This document shows positions 17,581 to 26,920 of a DNA stretch of 64,000 nucleotides, in pieces. Within the stretch, counting starts at the first letter, position 1. Every line of letters begins with the position of its first letter. Origin of the DNA: Thermosphaera aggregans DSM 11486 (GTDB lineage: Archaea; Thermoproteota; Thermoprotei_A; Sulfolobales; Desulfurococcaceae); NCBI RefSeq assembly GCF_000092185.1, contig NC_014160.1:806001-870000 (forward strand), in the 5' to 3' direction. Position numbers and translations under genes: made by a program. Below the pieces are notes generated by a model that saw only the letters and a program-made list of their open reading frames with translations, did no database searches and was not told where the DNA came from.

Positions 17581-18177
17581 ATGGCGAGGGGTCCGAGATA
17601 CAAGGTTCCGAGAAGGAGGAGAAGGGAGGGTAAGACAAACTATTATAAAAGATACGTTATGATACTTTCCAAACACCCAAGGTTTGTAGTGAGGAAAACG
17701 CTCAACTATATATGGGTTCAAATCATTGAGGCGAAGCCCGAGGGCGACGTGGTCATAGCGGCGGCTCACTCCAGGGAGCTTGTCAAAAAATATGGGTGGA
17801 AAGCGGGCACTTGTAACACGCCGTCAGCGTATTTGACAGGGTTGTTAGCGGCTTGCAGGGCTTTGAAGAAGGGGGTTGAGTTCGCATCGCCCGATATCGG
17901 GCTTCACTCTTCGAGGAAGGGAGCAATCATCTATGCAGCTATAAAGGCAGCTAATGACGTTGGCTTGAAAGTGCCTGTTAGCGAGGAAGTGGTTCCATCC
18001 GAGGGTAGGATCAGGGGTGAGCACATCTCAGAGTATGCTAAAATGCTGAGCGAGAAGGGTTTATTAGAGAAGAGGTTTTCAAAATACCTTGCTAGAGGCT
18101 TAAACCCTGTCGACCTCCCCTCACACTTCGACGAGGTTAAGGAGAAGATTATGAAGGATTGCGGGGTGAAGGGGTGA
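17581..18177 (+). CDS. rpl18: Ribosomal protein uL18
   Basis: A 198-residue archaeal uL18, the 5S rRNA partner of uL5. Contains the N-terminal [40 protein letters not shown] and [20 protein letters not shown]. The ATG at 17581 follows TAGGTG by six bases. Confidence 0.96.
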   Translation: MARGPRYKVPRRRRREGKTNYYKRYVMILSKHPRFVVRKTLNYIWVQIIEAKPEGDVVIAAAHSRELVKKYGWKAGTCNTPSAYLTGLLAACRALKKGVEFASPDIGLHSSRKGAIIYAAIKAANDVGLKVPVSEEVVPSEGRIRGEHISEYAKMLSEKGLLEKRFSKYLARGLNPVDLPSHFDEVKEKIMKDCGVKG

Positions 18178-18182
18178 TATAG

Positions 18183-18827
18183 ATGGCTGTGAGCGCGGTG
18201 GATAAGGTTGCTTTGGAGAAATGGGTTCCGAGAACCAGAGTTGGCAGGATGGTTGTCGAAGGCAAAATCACTAGCTTAAAAGAAATATTCGACAGGAATC
18301 TCCCTCTATTAGAGCCGGAGATAGTTGACTACCTACTACCCGATCTCAAGTACGAGAGGATAGACGCAGGTATTGTTCAGAAAATGACTGATGCGGGCAG
18401 GAGGACCAAGTTCAGGGTTGTCGTGGTGATAGGCAATGGCAACGGGTTCGTGGGCGTGGGCTCTGGCAAGGCTAAACAGTACACTGACGCGCTGGCAAAG
18501 GCCATTAGGAACGCGAAGCTCAACATAACACCGGTTAGAAGGGGTTGCGGTAGCTGGGAGTGCAGGTGTGGCGAACCCCACAGCGTCCCGTTCACTGTTA
18601 CCGGTAAGAGCGGGAGCGTTGAAATCATTATTAAGCCAGCGCCTAAGGGGACAGGCCTTGTAGCCGGAGATATCGGTAAAGTCGTTTTAAGAATGGCCGG
18701 GATCAGGGATGCGTGGACCGAATCGTTCGGTGAGACGAGGACCTCCCTGAATTTTGCCAAGGCAACGTTGAATGCTTTAAAGAACACGTACAGGTTCGTG
18801 ACACCTGTTGACTGGTTAAAGAGCTGA
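18183..18827 (+). CDS. rps5: Ribosomal protein uS5
   Basis: A 214-residue archaeal uS5, involved in decoding accuracy. Contains [32 protein letters not shown] and the C-terminal [20 protein letters not shown]. It carries a [16 protein letters not shown] segment with Cys pairs common in archaeal forms. ATG 18183 is behind GGGGTGA. Confidence 0.96.
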   Translation: MAVSAVDKVALEKWVPRTRVGRMVVEGKITSLKEIFDRNLPLLEPEIVDYLLPDLKYERIDAGIVQKMTDAGRRTKFRVVVVIGNGNGFVGVGSGKAKQYTDALAKAIRNAKLNITPVRRGCGSWECRCGEPHSVPFTVTGKSGSVEIIIKPAPKGTGLVAGDIGKVVLRMAGIRDAWTESFGETRTSLNFAKATLNALKNTYRFVTPVDWLKS

Positions 18828-18837
18828 GGTGGTTTAA

Positions 18838-19332
18838 GTGACCGTTGAACTCTACGCTATAATAAGGCTCAGGGGTTTAGCGGACGCGCCGCCAGATGTT
18901 GAGCACGCTTTGAAGCTGCTCAGGCTTCACAAGAAGTACCACTTGGTCATCTACCCGTCAGACCTCCCAGGGCTTAAAGGCATGTTGGAAACCGTTAAGG
19001 ACTGGGTTACGTGGGGCGAGATTTCAAGGGAGACCCTAGTAGAATTGTTGAGGAGACGGGGCAGAACGATCGGTGGCAGGAAGCTCACAGACGAGTACGT
19101 TAACGAGAAGCTGAAACACCTCGGTGTCGCTGGAGGAGTAGAGGGGTTAGCGGACGCTTTACTAGAGGGCCGTGTCAGGCTTCACGAGATAGATAACCTG
19201 GTCAAACCTGTTTTCAGAATGCACCCGCCGAGAGGAGGGTTTAAGAGGAGCATTAAGAAATCAGTAGGGAGTGGCGGGGAACTCGGCTACAGGGGGAAGG
19301 CGATTAACGACTTAATAATGAAAATGATCTAG
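18838..19332 (+). CDS. rpl30: Ribosomal protein uL30
   Basis: A 164-residue archaeal uL30, with the short ferredoxin-like domain (YAIIRLRGLADAPPDVEHAL) followed by the archaeal/eukaryal C-terminal extension ending FRMHPPRGGFKRSIKKSVGS. The start is GTG 18838 behind GAGGTGG. Confidence 0.95.
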   Translation: MTVELYAIIRLRGLADAPPDVEHALKLLRLHKKYHLVIYPSDLPGLKGMLETVKDWVTWGEISRETLVELLRRRGRTIGGRKLTDEYVNEKLKHLGVAGGVEGLADALLEGRVRLHEIDNLVKPVFRMHPPRGGFKRSIKKSVGSGGELGYRGKAINDLIMKMI

Positions 19333-19342
19333 GGTGGTTTAA

Positions 19343-19789
19343 ATGGTTGTGAGGAAGGAGAAGAAATCCAGAAAGCTCCGGGGCAGGACTAGGACAATGG
19401 GATGGGGGAGGGTTGGACAGCACAGGAAGAGTGGTTCGAGAGGCGGCTTCGGAGCTGTTGGAATGCATAAGCACAAATACGTGTGGGTTATAAAGAACGC
19501 TCCAAGATGGTATGGGAAACACGGTTTCACCTCGCCCTGGAGTATTAGAGAAGATGTCAGAGCGATAAACGTTGGCGAGCTGGATGAAATAGCCAGGAAG
19601 CTTGAGCAGGAGGGTAGGGCGGTTGTTGAGAACGGGCTGATAGTGATCAATACTGTAGAGATGGGTTATAACAAGGTGCTCGGCAGAGGGAGGGTCACCG
19701 GGAAGCTCAAGGTCATTGCCGAGCATGTTTCCGAGGAAGCCAAGAGGAAGATTGAGGAGGCAGGCGGCAGGGTAGAGGTTTTAGAGTAA
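19343..19789 (+). CDS. rpl15: Ribosomal protein uL15
   Basis: A 148-residue archaeal uL15. Gly/Arg-rich N-terminus [20 protein letters not shown], then [20 protein letters not shown] and the C-terminal [22 protein letters not shown] 19343 follows GGGTGG. It is the last gene of the contiguous ribosomal operon; a 157-bp gap with its own promoter separates it from secY. Confidence 0.96.
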   Translation: MVVRKEKKSRKLRGRTRTMGWGRVGQHRKSGSRGGFGAVGMHKHKYVWVIKNAPRWYGKHGFTSPWSIREDVRAINVGELDEIARKLEQEGRAVVENGLIVINTVEMGYNKVLGRGRVTGKLKVIAEHVSEEAKRKIEEAGGRVEVLE

Positions 19790-19886
19790 GAAGTATCTAC
19801 GTATTCTTGTTTTAAACCTCTCCATTCTTAAGCAACAACATTTTTCCGTCTCAACGATTCGTCAGTGGATTGGCCTGTGGAATTAG

Positions 19887-19896
19887 ATATTTAAAC
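19887..19896 (+). promoter_or_regulatory. Probable secY promoter (TATA box)
   Basis: ATATTTAAAC lies about 50-60 bp before the secY start, with T-rich stretches (TTGTTTT near 19810, ATTTTTCC near 19850) upstream of it that could terminate the uL15 transcript. GAGGTAAC near 19938 is the ribosome binding site. Confidence 0.5.
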
Positions 19897-19946
19897 GATT
19901 TATCAGTATTATTAAGGAGTCTAGAACTGATTACTAAGAGGTAACG

Positions 19947-21398
19947 GTGTCGCCGATGGGAGCGCTCGACGTAATGGCTAAGATCGCTGATTACATGCCC
20001 ACTGCTGCCAAGCCTGCTACGAAGCCTTCCCTATACGAGAGGATTTTCTGGACTGCAATAGCCCTGGTAGTCTACTTGATCATGGCTAACACGCCCTTGT
20101 ACGGTATTGTCCAGGCCGGTCCCGAGCAGATCCTGCTGGTTCAAATAATCTTCGCGTCAAACAGGGGTACTTTAATGGAGCTTGGCATAGGGCCCATAGT
20201 TACGGCTGGCTTGATAATGCAGATCCTTGTGGGGGCTAAGCTCATAGATATAGATCTATCTGACCCGGAGAACAGGAAGAAGTTTACTGCCGCGCAGAAA
20301 ACCTTGGGCGTCTTCCTAGCGGGCTTCGAGGCCGCAATGTACGTCTTATCCTGCAGGTACTGGTACCCCACGGGCGGGAACCCGTTCCTCCAGTGCAGCG
20401 CATCATGGACCACACGTTTAATAGTGTGGGCTCAGCTATTTCTCGCCTCATACATGGTTATCATGCTTGACGAGATGATTCAGAAAGGCTGGGGCTTGGG
20501 CTCAGGGGTTTCACTCTTCATCCTGTCAGGTGTGGCGACAACGATTTTCTGGAATCTTTTCAGCCCGTTCACGCTTCCAACTCAAGCAGGAGGGTCGGAG
20601 CCCGTTGGGTTCATACCATATGTTATATCGAAACTGCAGGCTGGCGGAGGGTTGGGGGACATACTGGTTCGCCCTGGGGGAAGGGATTTAACAGGGCTTA
20701 TGGCAACAATTGTGATAATCTTCATCCTGCTCTATCTCGACGCGATGAAGATTGAGATACCTGTTTCAACACCCAAAATGTACACTGTGAAGTCGAGGAT
20801 CCCGTTAAAGCTCCTCTACGTCACAAACATCCCGATATTGTTCGTGGGCATTCTCTACGCTAACATCCTAGTATTTGCAACAATATTTAGAACGTATCTA
20901 GGAGGGCTCCTGCCCACATGGGTTGTTGATTTGCTCGCGAAGTATGATGAGGAGGGAAGATTAATCGGTGGTTTAGCCTACTATCTCGCATCGCCTAACG
21001 GGCTGTACAGCGTGTACGCGGATCCTGTTCACATAATAGTCTACTCAATCCTAGTAGTAATCCTTGCGGTAGTGTTCGGGTTGATGTGGGTTGAGGTTTC
21101 AGGGCTGAGCCCTGCTGCACAGGCTGAGGAGCTTGTTAACAGTGGTTTCGAAATACCCGGGATGAGGAGGAATCCGAAAATCCTGGAGAGCATGCTGGCG
21201 AAGTATATCTATCCGTTGACAGTGCTGTCAAGCATTATAGTAGCGTTGATAGCGGTTACGGCGGACGTCTTCGGGGCTTATGGAACCGGCACCGGGTTGC
21301 TACTTGCCATAGGCATTGTCCAGCAGTACTACATGTTGATAGCTTATGAGAGAACGCTCGAGGCCTACCCGCTTCTCAAGCGCTTGGTCGGAGAGTAG
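19947..21398 (+). CDS. secY: Preprotein translocase channel subunit SecY
   Basis: A 483-residue polytopic SecY/Sec61alpha with about ten transmembrane helices. Conserved elements include the TM2 region GIVQAGPEQILLVQ, the TM5 segment MVIMLDEMIQKGWGLGSGVS and the cytosolic loop SGLSPAAQAEELVNSGFEIPG, which contacts the ribosome and SRP receptor. GTG 19947 lies behind GAGGTAAC; ATG 19956 is possible. It secretes and inserts proteins into the membrane. The next gene encodes an Oxa1-superfamily insertase, a functional neighbour. Confidence 0.96.
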   Translation: MSPMGALDVMAKIADYMPTAAKPATKPSLYERIFWTAIALVVYLIMANTPLYGIVQAGPEQILLVQIIFASNRGTLMELGIGPIVTAGLIMQILVGAKLIDIDLSDPENRKKFTAAQKTLGVFLAGFEAAMYVLSCRYWYPTGGNPFLQCSASWTTRLIVWAQLFLASYMVIMLDEMIQKGWGLGSGVSLFILSGVATTIFWNLFSPFTLPTQAGGSEPVGFIPYVISKLQAGGGLGDILVRPGGRDLTGLMATIVIIFILLYLDAMKIEIPVSTPKMYTVKSRIPLKLLYVTNIPILFVGILYANILVFATIFRTYLGGLLPTWVVDLLAKYDEEGRLIGGLAYYLASPNGLYSVYADPVHIIVYSILVVILAVVFGLMWVEVSGLSPAAQAEELVNSGFEIPGMRRNPKILESMLAKYIYPLTVLSSIIVALIAVTADVFGAYGTGTGLLLAIGIVQQYYMLIAYERTLEAYPLLKRLVGE

Positions 21399-21400
21399 TC

Positions 21401-21862
21401 ATGATAATCTCAATAGTGGTTTTCACAAGCATTCTCTTCTCCCTGAGCACAGGCTTCATAGTCGGGAGGGTTAGATCTCTAGAATACTTTAAGGATGCGA
21501 TAGAGGTCTACAAGAGTATTCAAATACCCGACACCCCTAGGAGCAAGGGCGATGTAAGGCGGATAAGGAAGTACAGGCTCATGGTTAAAACAGCTAAGAG
21601 GAGGATGCTCCTCCTATTTCTAACACAGTTCTCAGTATTCATCGGCATGTATGTTTTAATGTTGCTAACCGTCATAAGTATTGCTTCATGGATGGGGGTT
21701 GAATGGGTTAAAATACCCGTGGCCATTCCCCTCCTCTCAGTGCCTTTAGAGGAAGGGGGCTTCACAACCCACGTAACCTTCATCTCAATCATCGCGTTCG
21801 CCCTACCCCTTTACTTTGTCAACAAGAAGGTCAAGCTCTCCGAGGAGCCTTCTCCCCCATAA
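21401..21862 (+). CDS. EMC3/Oxa1-superfamily membrane insertase (DUF106)
   Basis: A 153-residue protein with three transmembrane helices (about residues 3-22, 70-95, 125-143) and a charged cytosolic hairpin (PDTPRSKGDVRRIRKYRLMV) between the first two, the layout of archaeal DUF106/Ylp1 proteins of the Oxa1/YidC/EMC3 superfamily. It starts two bases after the secY stop, so it is co-transcribed; a role in membrane protein insertion beside SecY is established for the superfamily. Confidence 0.85.
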   Translation: MIISIVVFTSILFSLSTGFIVGRVRSLEYFKDAIEVYKSIQIPDTPRSKGDVRRIRKYRLMVKTAKRRMLLLFLTQFSVFIGMYVLMLLTVISIASWMGVEWVKIPVAIPLLSVPLEEGGFTTHVTFISIIAFALPLYFVNKKVKLSEEPSPP

Positions 21863-21925
21863 AATTTAAGAAATCCTTACAATATTCATGAAACCATAGG
21901 CCAAGCCTGCTTACGGTGATCTCTC

Positions 21926-22198
21926 ATGCCACGCCCAATGCTCAGAAACAGGAGCTGGAGGAGGATAAGCGTCAGAACCCCTTCAGGAAGAGTAGTGGTT
22001 CACTATGAGAAGAGGAGGCCCGGGGTCGCCAAGTGTTCTGTTTGCGGCAGACCCTTGAACGGCGTCCCATCTCTTAGGCCTTCTGAAATGTCGAAACTAG
22101 CCAAGACTGAGAAGAGACCTGAGAGAATGTACGGCGGAGTCGTCTGCCCCAGCTGCCTCGCAAGAGGGCTGAGGGAGGCGGCTAGGGCGCAGGTTTAG
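21926..22198 (+). CDS. rpl34e: Ribosomal protein eL34
   Basis: A 90-residue eL34. Begins PRPMLRNRSWRRISVRTPSG and has a four-Cys zinc ribbon: CSVCGRPLNGVP and CPSCLARG. ATG 21926 lies 63 bp after the EMC3-like gene. The order eL34-cmk-eL14-cbf5 is the common archaeal one. Confidence 0.95.
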   Translation: MPRPMLRNRSWRRISVRTPSGRVVVHYEKRRPGVAKCSVCGRPLNGVPSLRPSEMSKLAKTEKRPERMYGGVVCPSCLARGLREAARAQV

Positions 22199-22246
22199 CG
22201 GTTTAACCAACTCTTGCTTCAGATCTAAAGGAGAGTGCTACAGGTC

Positions 22247-22789
22247 TTGGTTAGAGTAGCGGTAAGCGGACCCCCGGGTAGCGGGAAGACTACTCAGGCG
22301 AAGAGGATTGCGGAGTACTACGGGCTGAAGTATTTCTCAGCGGGCGAGATATTCAGGGAGTACGCTAGGTCCAGGGGGTTATCCCTTGAGGAGCTTAGCC
22401 TTCTGGCCGTGAAGGACCCAAGGATAGACTTGGAAATAGACAGGAGGACCATGGAGGTCGCCAAGGAGGACAACATTGTCCTGGACGGTCATCTCTCAGC
22501 ATGGATTGTCTCGGACATGATGGATGTGAAAATACTTGTTACCGCCCCGGTGTCACTAAGGATTCTCAGAATTGCGGGCAGGGATAACATACCCTTGGAG
22601 AAGGCTTACAGGGAGACGATTATCAGGGAGAACGCGCAGAGGAAAAGGTTCATGGAGTTCTACGGAATAGATCTCGACGACCTATCGATCTTCGATGTTG
22701 TAATAAACACGAGGATTATAGGGGTTGACGAGGCCTTTCAGATCATTAGGACCGTTATAGATAAGGTTTTAAAGGGAGATCGTGGTTAA
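22247..22789 (+). CDS. cmk: Cytidylate kinase
   Basis: About 180 residues, archaeal cytidylate kinase (CMP + ATP to CDP + ADP). P-loop GPPGSGKTTQAKRIAEYYG near the N-terminus, then SAGEIFREYARSRGLSLEEL, the LID/core segments DIEIDRR-like (DLEIDRRTMEVA) and VLDGHLSAWIV. The family starts only a few residues before the P-loop, favouring TTG 22247; GTG 22235 is in frame but overlaps the AAAGGAGAG ribosome binding site. Confidence 0.92.
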   Translation: MVRVAVSGPPGSGKTTQAKRIAEYYGLKYFSAGEIFREYARSRGLSLEELSLLAVKDPRIDLEIDRRTMEVAKEDNIVLDGHLSAWIVSDMMDVKILVTAPVSLRILRIAGRDNIPLEKAYRETIIRENAQRKRFMEFYGIDLDDLSIFDVVINTRIIGVDEAFQIIRTVIDKVLKGDRG

Positions 22790-22820
22790 ACGATTAGGAG
22801 ATATATAGAGGTGTTTACCC

Positions 22821-23111
22821 ATGCCGGCTATTGAAATAGGCAGGATATGTGTTAAGGTTGCTGGTAGGGAGGCTGGACGTAAATGCGTAGTTGTAGACAT
22901 TGTTGATGAAAACTTCGTAATCGTTACAGGCCCTAAGTCGTTGACCGGGGTTAGGAGGAGGAAAACCAACATAAAGCATATTGAGCCAACAGATAAGGTT
23001 TTGAACATTCCGAAAGGCGCGAGCGACGAGGATGTTTCGAAAGCCATCGGGGCATCAGGCTTAACAGATTTTATGACGCAGACCGTTAAGCCAAAGCTCT
23101 CTCCTATTTAA
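22821..23111 (+). CDS. rpl14e: Ribosomal protein eL14
   Basis: A 96-residue eL14 with a KOW-like SH3 domain: PAIEIGRICVKVAGREAGRK, CVVVDIVDENFVIVTGPKSL and GVRRRKTNIKHIEPTDK. ATG 22821 follows GAGGTG. It directly precedes cbf5. Confidence 0.95.
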   Translation: MPAIEIGRICVKVAGREAGRKCVVVDIVDENFVIVTGPKSLTGVRRRKTNIKHIEPTDKVLNIPKGASDEDVSKAIGASGLTDFMTQTVKPKLSPI

Positions 23112-23152
23112 GCCGTTAGCAAAATATTTTGTTTACAAGGTGTTCATGCTTC

Positions 23153-24212
23153 ATGAGCCTAGCTGCTAAAGGCGTGGAATTCATAGACTATATTACAAGG
23201 AAAGCCGGCTACGAGAATAAGTGGATAGTCCTTAGGGATGCTGAAACAGACCCTTCGTACGGGAAACTCCCATACGAGAGAAGCATTGAAGAACACATAT
23301 CGTACGGGGTCATAAACCTTGACAAGCCCCCGGGCCCGACAAGCCACGAGGTCGTTGCATGGGTTAAGAAGCTGTTCAACATTGACAAGGCCGGTCACGG
23401 GGGTACCCTAGAGCCCGTGTCGGCGGGGAAACCCCAAAGTGACCGGCGTCCTACCGGTGGGTCTTGACAACAGCACTAAAGTCATAGGCAACGTAGTCCA
23501 CTCGGTCAAGGAGTACGTGATGGTGATACAGTTCCACGGGGATGTGGAGATCGGTAAGCTTGTTGAAGCATTAAAGTATTTCACAGGCGAGATATATCAG
23601 AGACCTCCTCTCAGGTCGAGCGTGAAGAGGGTTCTGAGAACCAGGAGGATTCACGAGATAGAGCTCTTAGACTTCAAGGACAGGTTCGCGCTGGTCAGGG
23701 CTTCATGCGATCCTGGGACATACATGAGAAAGCTAGCACACGATATTGGGTTATACACTGGCGTGGGGGCTCACATGAGGGAGTTGAGGAGGACGAGGAC
23801 GGGCCCGTACAGGGAGGACGAGACGCTTGTAAAGCTCCAGGATGTTAGCGAAGCCCTGTACCTGTGGAGGGTTGAAAAAGATGAAAGAATGCTTAGAAGA
23901 GTAATCCTACCTGTTGAGACGGCTGTCACACACCTGCCCAAGATAGTGATAAATGATTTAGCGGTTGACGCTATCGCCCACGGGGCGAGCCTTGCCGCTC
24001 CCGGCGTGGTGAGGCTGACCGATAATGTTTCAGCAGGGGCTACGGTAGCAGTCTTCACGTTGAAGGGGGAGCTGGTCGCCCTTGCCAAGGCTTTGAAGAA
24101 TGCTCGCGAAATAGCGGGAATGGGGAGGGGCATTATTGCGAGGACGAAGAGGGTTTTAATGCCGACCGGCGTGTACCCCAGGTTCTGGAAGACCGGGGAA
24201 AGGGCTGGCTAA
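23153..24212 (+). CDS. cbf5: tRNA/rRNA pseudouridine synthase Cbf5, intron-containing
   Basis: Catalytic subunit of archaeal H/ACA RNPs, TruB family with a C-terminal PUA domain. Exon 1 is 23153-23411 (86 codons plus one base), exon 2 is 23431-24212, and a 19-nt intron separates them. Unspliced, the catalytic loop breaks (GHGGTLEPVSAG then a stop later); removing 23412-23430 restores GHGGTLDPKVTGVLPVGLDN, with the catalytic Asp codon split by the intron. The joined product is 346 residues. PUA part: HGASLAAPGVVRLTDNVSAG. ATG 23153 follows AAGGTG. Archaeal cbf5 introns at this codon are known in Crenarchaeota. Confidence 0.93.
23412..23430 (+). other. BHB-type archaeal intron in cbf5 (19 nt)
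   Basis: The pre-mRNA can fold into a bulge-helix-bulge: CCCU (23406-23409) pairs with GGGG (23425-23428) as the four-base-pair central helix, flanked by the 3-nt bulges AGA (23410-23412) and AAA (23429-23431). The inner helix is GCC (23413-23415) with GGC (23422-23424), closed by a 6-nt loop. The tRNA splicing endonuclease cuts after the second base of each bulge, which gives precisely the 23411/23412 and 23430/23431 junctions needed to restore the reading frame and the catalytic Asp. Confidence 0.88.
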
Positions 24213-24790
24213 TGCACTACTTTAAGCCCGGTAGGCCGGGCGAGAAGGTCTTAATCCCCTTCACGATACACGGGCATACTTTCGAGTTTTTATCGTACAC
24301 AAGCCTCTTCTCGGGGAAACAGGTGGATGAGGGCACGAGGCTATTGCTTGAAAACGTTAAAACCCCTGTTGAGGGAGAGGTGTTAGACGTGGGATGCGGG
24401 TATGGCGTGATAGGTATTGTGCTCGCTAAGCTCAACCCGAGGCTAAGGGTTTACATGACAGATGTCAATCCGTTAGCAGTTAAAACAGCACAGCATAACG
24501 CGGAGCTGAACGGGGTTGGCGACAGGGTTGTAATCCTGCAGGGAGATAGGTATGAGCCGGTGAAAGACAAGGTCTTCAACGCGATATACTCCAACCCTCC
24601 CTTGTCAGCGGGAATGAGGATTGTCGAGGAAATAGTGCTCGGCGCTAGGGATCATTTAGCACCCGGGGGTTTTGCACAGTTCGTGCTGGCGAGAGGGGGC
24701 GAGTATTTGAAGAGAAGGGCAATGGAAGCCTACAGGGTTGTTGAGGCTCGAAGTAAAAAAGGTTATATTCTCCTACACCTAGAACCATAA
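24212..24790 (+). CDS. Class I SAM methyltransferase, RsmC/MTS-type
   Basis: A 192-residue methyltransferase. SAM-binding motif I EVLDVGCGYGVIGIVLAK, acidic end of strand 2 MTDVNPLAV, and motif IV YSNPP, the [ND]PP signature of N-methyltransferases acting on planar amino groups, as in RsmC/RlmG-type rRNA enzymes. ATG 24212 shares a base with the cbf5 stop (TAATG), consistent with an RNA-modification operon. The precise substrate is not readable. Confidence 0.82.
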   Translation: MHYFKPGRPGEKVLIPFTIHGHTFEFLSYTSLFSGKQVDEGTRLLLENVKTPVEGEVLDVGCGYGVIGIVLAKLNPRLRVYMTDVNPLAVKTAQHNAELNGVGDRVVILQGDRYEPVKDKVFNAIYSNPPLSAGMRIVEEIVLGARDHLAPGGFAQFVLARGGEYLKRRAMEAYRVVEARSKKGYILLHLEP

Positions 24791-24795
24791 TATGA

Positions 24796-24879
24796 GCCGG
24801 GGTGCCCGAGCGGTCTAAGGGGCTGGCCTTGAGAGCCAGTGGGCACAAGCCCGCGCGGGTTCAAATCCCGCCCCCGGCG
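24796..24879 (+). tRNA. tRNA-Ser (TGA)
   Basis: GCCGGGG at 24796-24802 pairs with CCCCGGC at 24872-24878. The anticodon stem CTGGC/GCCAG encloses loop CTTGAGA, giving anticodon TGA. A long variable arm (about 15 nt) is present, as in class II serine tRNAs, and the T-loop is GGGTTCAAATCCC. No encoded CCA and no intron. A degraded copy of its 3' part lies at 37107-37157. Confidence 0.95.
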
Positions 24880-24902
24880 CTCCCCCCTTTAAACACCCAG
24901 AT

Positions 24903-25310
24903 AAATTTCACTAAGCTATCTCTCAGGGTTCCAGCCACCGTGGAAAAGGCGTGAACTACTACGTGATCTACTGGGCGAAATCACACCTACCAGCACCTGG
25001 TACAATAAGGTCAATGTCAGCGCTCTCGGGGACGATGCTAGCAGGCTCATCCCCGAGAGGGTTATGCACGCGCTCTACCTGTTCCTAGCGGTTGTATTCC
25101 TTTGGCGTGGCTACAGTGCAGGTAGCCCCGCAATGCTCGGCATGGGTGCTGTGGCAGGGCCCTCGCACTGTTGTCAGCATTGTTCTCGAGGGCTCCATGA
25201 GTTTCTAGGCAAGACTACTAGCACTAATAATCTCCGCGATATCCTCAACGGGCTCTAGTAAAGAGAAGAGACCTGTGAAAGAGGAGAACAAGCTGAAACC
25301 CGGGGGTTAG
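24903..25310 (+). pseudogene. Remnant of a small membrane-protein gene
   Basis: Protein-like reading is spread over shifted frames without a start. One frame gives PPWKRRELLRDLLGEITPTS, then NVSALGDDASRLIPERVMHA and a hydrophobic LYLFLAVVFLWRGYSAG. Another frame further on gives ARLLALIISAISSTGSSKEK and a basic tail ending at TAG 25308-25310. Together these suggest a frameshifted gene for a protein with two or three membrane helices. The function is unknown. Its end abuts the next gene's start at 25313. Confidence 0.45.
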
Positions 25311-25312
25311 TA

Positions 25313-26920
25313 TTGAGGATCGTGCTGGGGTATAGCGTTAAAAACTACATTGAGCTATCTCAGTCATCAAGCCCCGCTTTATCCCCGTTCAACTACGAGC
25401 ACATTGTATTAACAGATTATGCACTGCAACCCGAGATCACTCCATCGGGCATTCACGGAGACCCATTATTCATTAAAACCCCTGAATGCGAGCTTGGCTT
25501 ATACATTAGTAAGGATAGACTAGAGTGCAGGGCAGAGGCCGGATTCTCACACCCAACGCATGGAGTGGCAGTCGTTAAGGGGCCCCGGGGCCCCCGCGTA
25601 GTCACTAGTAGCGAGGTATTGGACTGCGAGAAGATTGCTTATGATTCGAGGCCCGGGGCTTTTGTTGCCGCCTGCTTCGACGGCTCCTCTACAAGTGTCA
25701 TCACCGCGGACTACTCGGGCTTAAGGGTGCACAGAGGCCTCTACAGAAAGAAGCCTGTCAGCGTACACGTGGGGTTTAACTCCTACAGCGTTGTATTCGA
25801 AGACTACAGGTCTATCATCATATATGGTGACAACCCATTAGAGATCGGGATACCCTTAGCGGCAATAGTGTATACTGGTAGTAGCTTCTACGGGGTCTCG
25901 GTTAAGTGGCCTGTGGGGGTGTTTCCTACGAGCCCTTAGTCCTACTAGGGGATAACTATGAATTTGCAGGGGGTTTCTAACGACCTATCCGTGTTCAATG
26001 GCAATGGGAGGCTCTACAGGCTTGAGGGAGGTGCCCTAGTTGAACTAGACTTCGTTAAGGCCCCTGTGGAGAGGGCCAGCGTATACGATATCGTGGTAGT
26101 GGATAATGCTAGGCTGCTTAGAGCCTACGACCCCTCTGGGAAAATATTCCTCGAGCTGCCAAAGGAGCCCGAGGCAAACTGCTACGCTACACGCTACGGG
26201 GTTTTGTGCTGCAGGAGCGGGCTCTGCGGTTTAATTGAGCCAGGGGTTTCAGCCATTAACTTCGAGGCCAGTAACAACGAGGGCCACGAGTTACGAATAG
26301 CCAGCGATGTACCGGTATTGCTCAGCTACGGGGATAAACAGCATTACTGCAGGCCCCGGGAGCCACTTGTAATTAGAGAGGAGAAGGCTAGTGTGTTGAA
26401 GAGGCTTGTCTTCGAGGCTGGGGTCACTCACTTGCTTAGTAGTGAGAGCATAGTGGTTGCATCGCCACCAGCCAAAGTCTCGGTGGAGGCCTATGGCAGA
26501 GTGTATGAGAGCACGGGGCTACACGAGTGCGGTGGGTTATCGCTCGTAGAGTTAATGATTAAGAGGGTTGAGAAGCCTGGTAGAGTCAAGCTCGAGGCTC
26601 TTGGGAGAGAGGTCTCTGAGGGCCAATCCACAATATGCACAGACAGAAACCCCGACACATTGTTCATCGAGGCAGTTGACGCGGTCTCAGGCGATAGAGT
26701 GGGAGTGGTAGATCTGAAGCCGGAGCGAGTATTCATACCCGGGCCAAAGTACACTGTCAACGTAGAGCACGGAGGGGAAAGCAGCACGATCGAGCTTAGA
26801 GTAGAGGACGGAGAGCTGGTAAGGGCTGTTTTAAAGTGCAGGAATGGAGAGGCCCCGTTGAAGCAAGGTGTAAACATAGTCAAGGAGTGCACTCTACCCG
26901 CAGAGATATATGTAATATAA
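25313..26920 (+). pseudogene. Frameshifted gene for a large unknown protein (two G-run indels)
   Basis: Two open stretches in the same frame, 25313-25939 and 25958-26920, are separated by in-frame stops. The intervening 50 bp reads well in another frame (YEPLVLLGDNYEFAGG). Adding one G to the GGGGG at about 25915-25919 and removing one from the GGGGG at about 25967-25971 would give a single roughly 535-residue product. The protein looks beta-rich with short strand-turn repeats; no family is recognised. Either both are homopolymer sequencing errors or the gene is recently broken. TTG 25313 is the start. Confidence 0.55.

Noticed and set aside
23404-23467. Apparent frameshift making cbf5 a pseudogene
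   Set aside because: Removing exactly 19 nt at two bulge cut sites restores the family's catalytic motif, and the RNA folds as a canonical splicing motif. An intron explains it better than a mutation or sequencing error.
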